Made by a program: the position numbers and the translations under genes. A stretch of 5,143 nucleotides of DNA from Bdellovibrionales bacterium. Its GTDB lineage: Bacteria; Bdellovibrionota; Bdellovibrionia; Bdellovibrionales; UBA1609. The DNA lies in assembly GCA_020435085.1 (NCBI GenBank), contig JAGRAB010000273.1:1-5143 (forward strand), read 5' to 3'. The notes under the pieces are model-generated. The model was not told the DNA's origin. It made no database searches and saw only the letters and a program-made list of their open reading frames with translations. Below are positions 4,318 through 5,143 of this stretch, one piece after another (the first letter of the stretch is position 1; the number at the start of each line of letters is the position of its first letter).

Positions 4318-5109
4318 ATGGGGCGAACGGGTCTTTGGGTTTTATCGATAGTATTGATATTGGGAGCCACACTTTTTGGAATGCAAAACTGCTCGCAAGT
4401 GGAGTTCGCGGAACTTCAAAAAGAAGGAGAGTTAAAAAAAATCTCTGAAGAAAATGCACTTATTATTGAACCTCAACCTGTTAAGGCTGATGAAAATACA
4501 GATAACGAAAATGATGAGTCAGGTAATGTGAGTGAAGCCGGTGATGAAGGGGGCTCAGCAGGAGATGTAACACAAACACCTCAACAAAACTCTAATGAAA
4601 GTGAAAACCCACCGGCGGCAGAGGGCGACTCGTCATCTCATGAGTCAGGAATTGTAGGGTCGCAAGACGACGATTCAGGGGAAGAGTCTGAGGAGGGAGT
4701 TCTTGCTTGTGGTGACTTACACGTAAAGGACATTATTATCGACATCCAATCGATTGATGTAAAAACAAAAGAAGGTCAAAGTTATCAACTCAATATTGGA
4801 AGTGGGCCTGCAGATTTATTAGACCTCGCACGAGGAATTGATTTTATTCCTGAAAAAAATATGAGGATTGCCAATTTACGTGTGCGATTGGGCTCAGAAA
4901 ATTATATTTTAACAACAGATGAAAAAATGTACCCTCTTCGAACTCAAAGCCAAGAGTCGGCGGGGTTACTTGTGATTTTGAATGGCCATAAAGAATTAGC
5001 AAAAGATGTCACTTACCATTTGACGATGGATTTTGATCCAGATTTTCAAGTAAAAAAAGCCGGTGGTGAATGTAAGCTCCATCCCAACGTAAAAGCCACA
5101 ATCGAATAG
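4318..5109 (+). CDS. Exported DUF4382-like protein with long acidic linker, possible lipoprotein
   Basis: This 263-aa protein has three parts. Residues 1-24 are a signal sequence (Arg at 3, hydrophobic WVLSIVLILGATLFG) followed by Cys 25 in the setting GMQNCS. This is an atypical lipobox, because Asn rather than Gly/Ala/Ser precedes the Cys, so either lipidation or an N-terminal anchor is possible. Residues 31-128 are a disordered, strongly acidic linker rich in Glu, Asp, Ser, Asn and Gly. Residues 130-263 resemble the DUF4382 beta-sandwich seen in exported bacterial proteins: VKDIIIDIQSIDVKTKEGQS (136-155), ADLLDLARGIDFIP (165-178), MRIANLRVRLGSENYI (182-197), SAGLLVILNG (214-223), YHLTMDFDPDF (233-243) and LHPNVKATI (254-262). 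Cys 131 and Cys 252 bracket the domain and could form a disulfide. The C-terminal assignment is by remembered pattern. The function of DUF4382 is unknown. The gene is divergent from truA. Confidence 0.75.
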   Translation: MGRTGLWVLSIVLILGATLFGMQNCSQVEFAELQKEGELKKISEENALIIEPQPVKADENTDNENDESGNVSEAGDEGGSAGDVTQTPQQNSNESENPPAAEGDSSSHESGIVGSQDDDSGEESEEGVLACGDLHVKDIIIDIQSIDVKTKEGQSYQLNIGSGPADLLDLARGIDFIPEKNMRIANLRVRLGSENYILTTDEKMYPLRTQSQESAGLLVILNGHKELAKDVTYHLTMDFDPDFQVKKAGGECKLHPNVKATIE

Positions 5110-5143
5110 GTAAATGAGGCAGGCACTTTTGAACAGATTGGCT

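Noticed and set aside
4256..4459. Minus-strand 67-codon frame overlapping the DUF4382-type gene start
   Set aside because: It is antisense to a gene with a perfect ribosome site and a recognisable signal sequence. Its hydrophobicity is a shadow of that signal region.
5113..5143. Possible start of a further plus-strand gene (ATG at 5113, reading MRQALLNRLA)
   Set aside because: Only ten codons are visible and the ribosome site is weak (AGG three bases before). It cannot be told from chance without the next sequence.

Overview
The window looks like chromosomal DNA from a moderately AT-rich, Gram-negative bacterium. The core genes (rpsI, rplM, truA) are full length and conventional. Two envelope proteins with lipoprotein-type N-termini, a CAP/SCP-domain protein and a DUF4382-type protein with a long acidic linker, would fit Bdellovibrionota or a related deltaproteobacterial-type lineage. 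That placement is inference from gene style only and is weak. Every gene except the last lies on the minus strand.

Positions 1-730 hold a two-gene toxin-antitoxin module of the HI1419/HI1420 type, read right to left with the RelE/ParE-like toxin first and the helix-turn-helix antitoxin second. The two genes overlap by an ATGA junction. Just upstream of the toxin start is a palindrome with 10-bp arms, flanked by two promoter candidates and a smaller inverted repeat. This is the expected layout for an autoregulated module. The promoter nearest the toxin would start transcription inside the toxin gene, so it could supply antitoxin alone.

Positions 768-1645 hold an unrecognised 116-aa protein and a DUF1640/CCDC90-like coiled-coil protein with one C-terminal membrane anchor. 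The coiled coil is built from 33-bp and 21-bp DNA repeat units (11- and 7-residue steps). Positions 1782-2393 encode a CAP/SCP-domain probable lipoprotein.

Positions 2517-4223 are a housekeeping operon, truA-rplM-rpsI, ending in a clear rho-independent terminator. A stem-loop spans the truA/rplM junction, and the rpsI ribosome binding site overlaps the rplM stop codon. Divergently from truA, a plus-strand gene (4318-5109) encodes an exported protein with an acidic disordered linker and a C-terminal domain resembling DUF4382; the two genes share a compact intergenic promoter region.

I see no mobile element, CRISPR array, tRNA or rRNA, and no stretch over 300 bases without a gene. I cannot point to a wholly new system. 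The most testable novelty is the regulatory architecture of the toxin-antitoxin module; next are the repeat-built coiled coil and the orphan 116-aa gene beside it.
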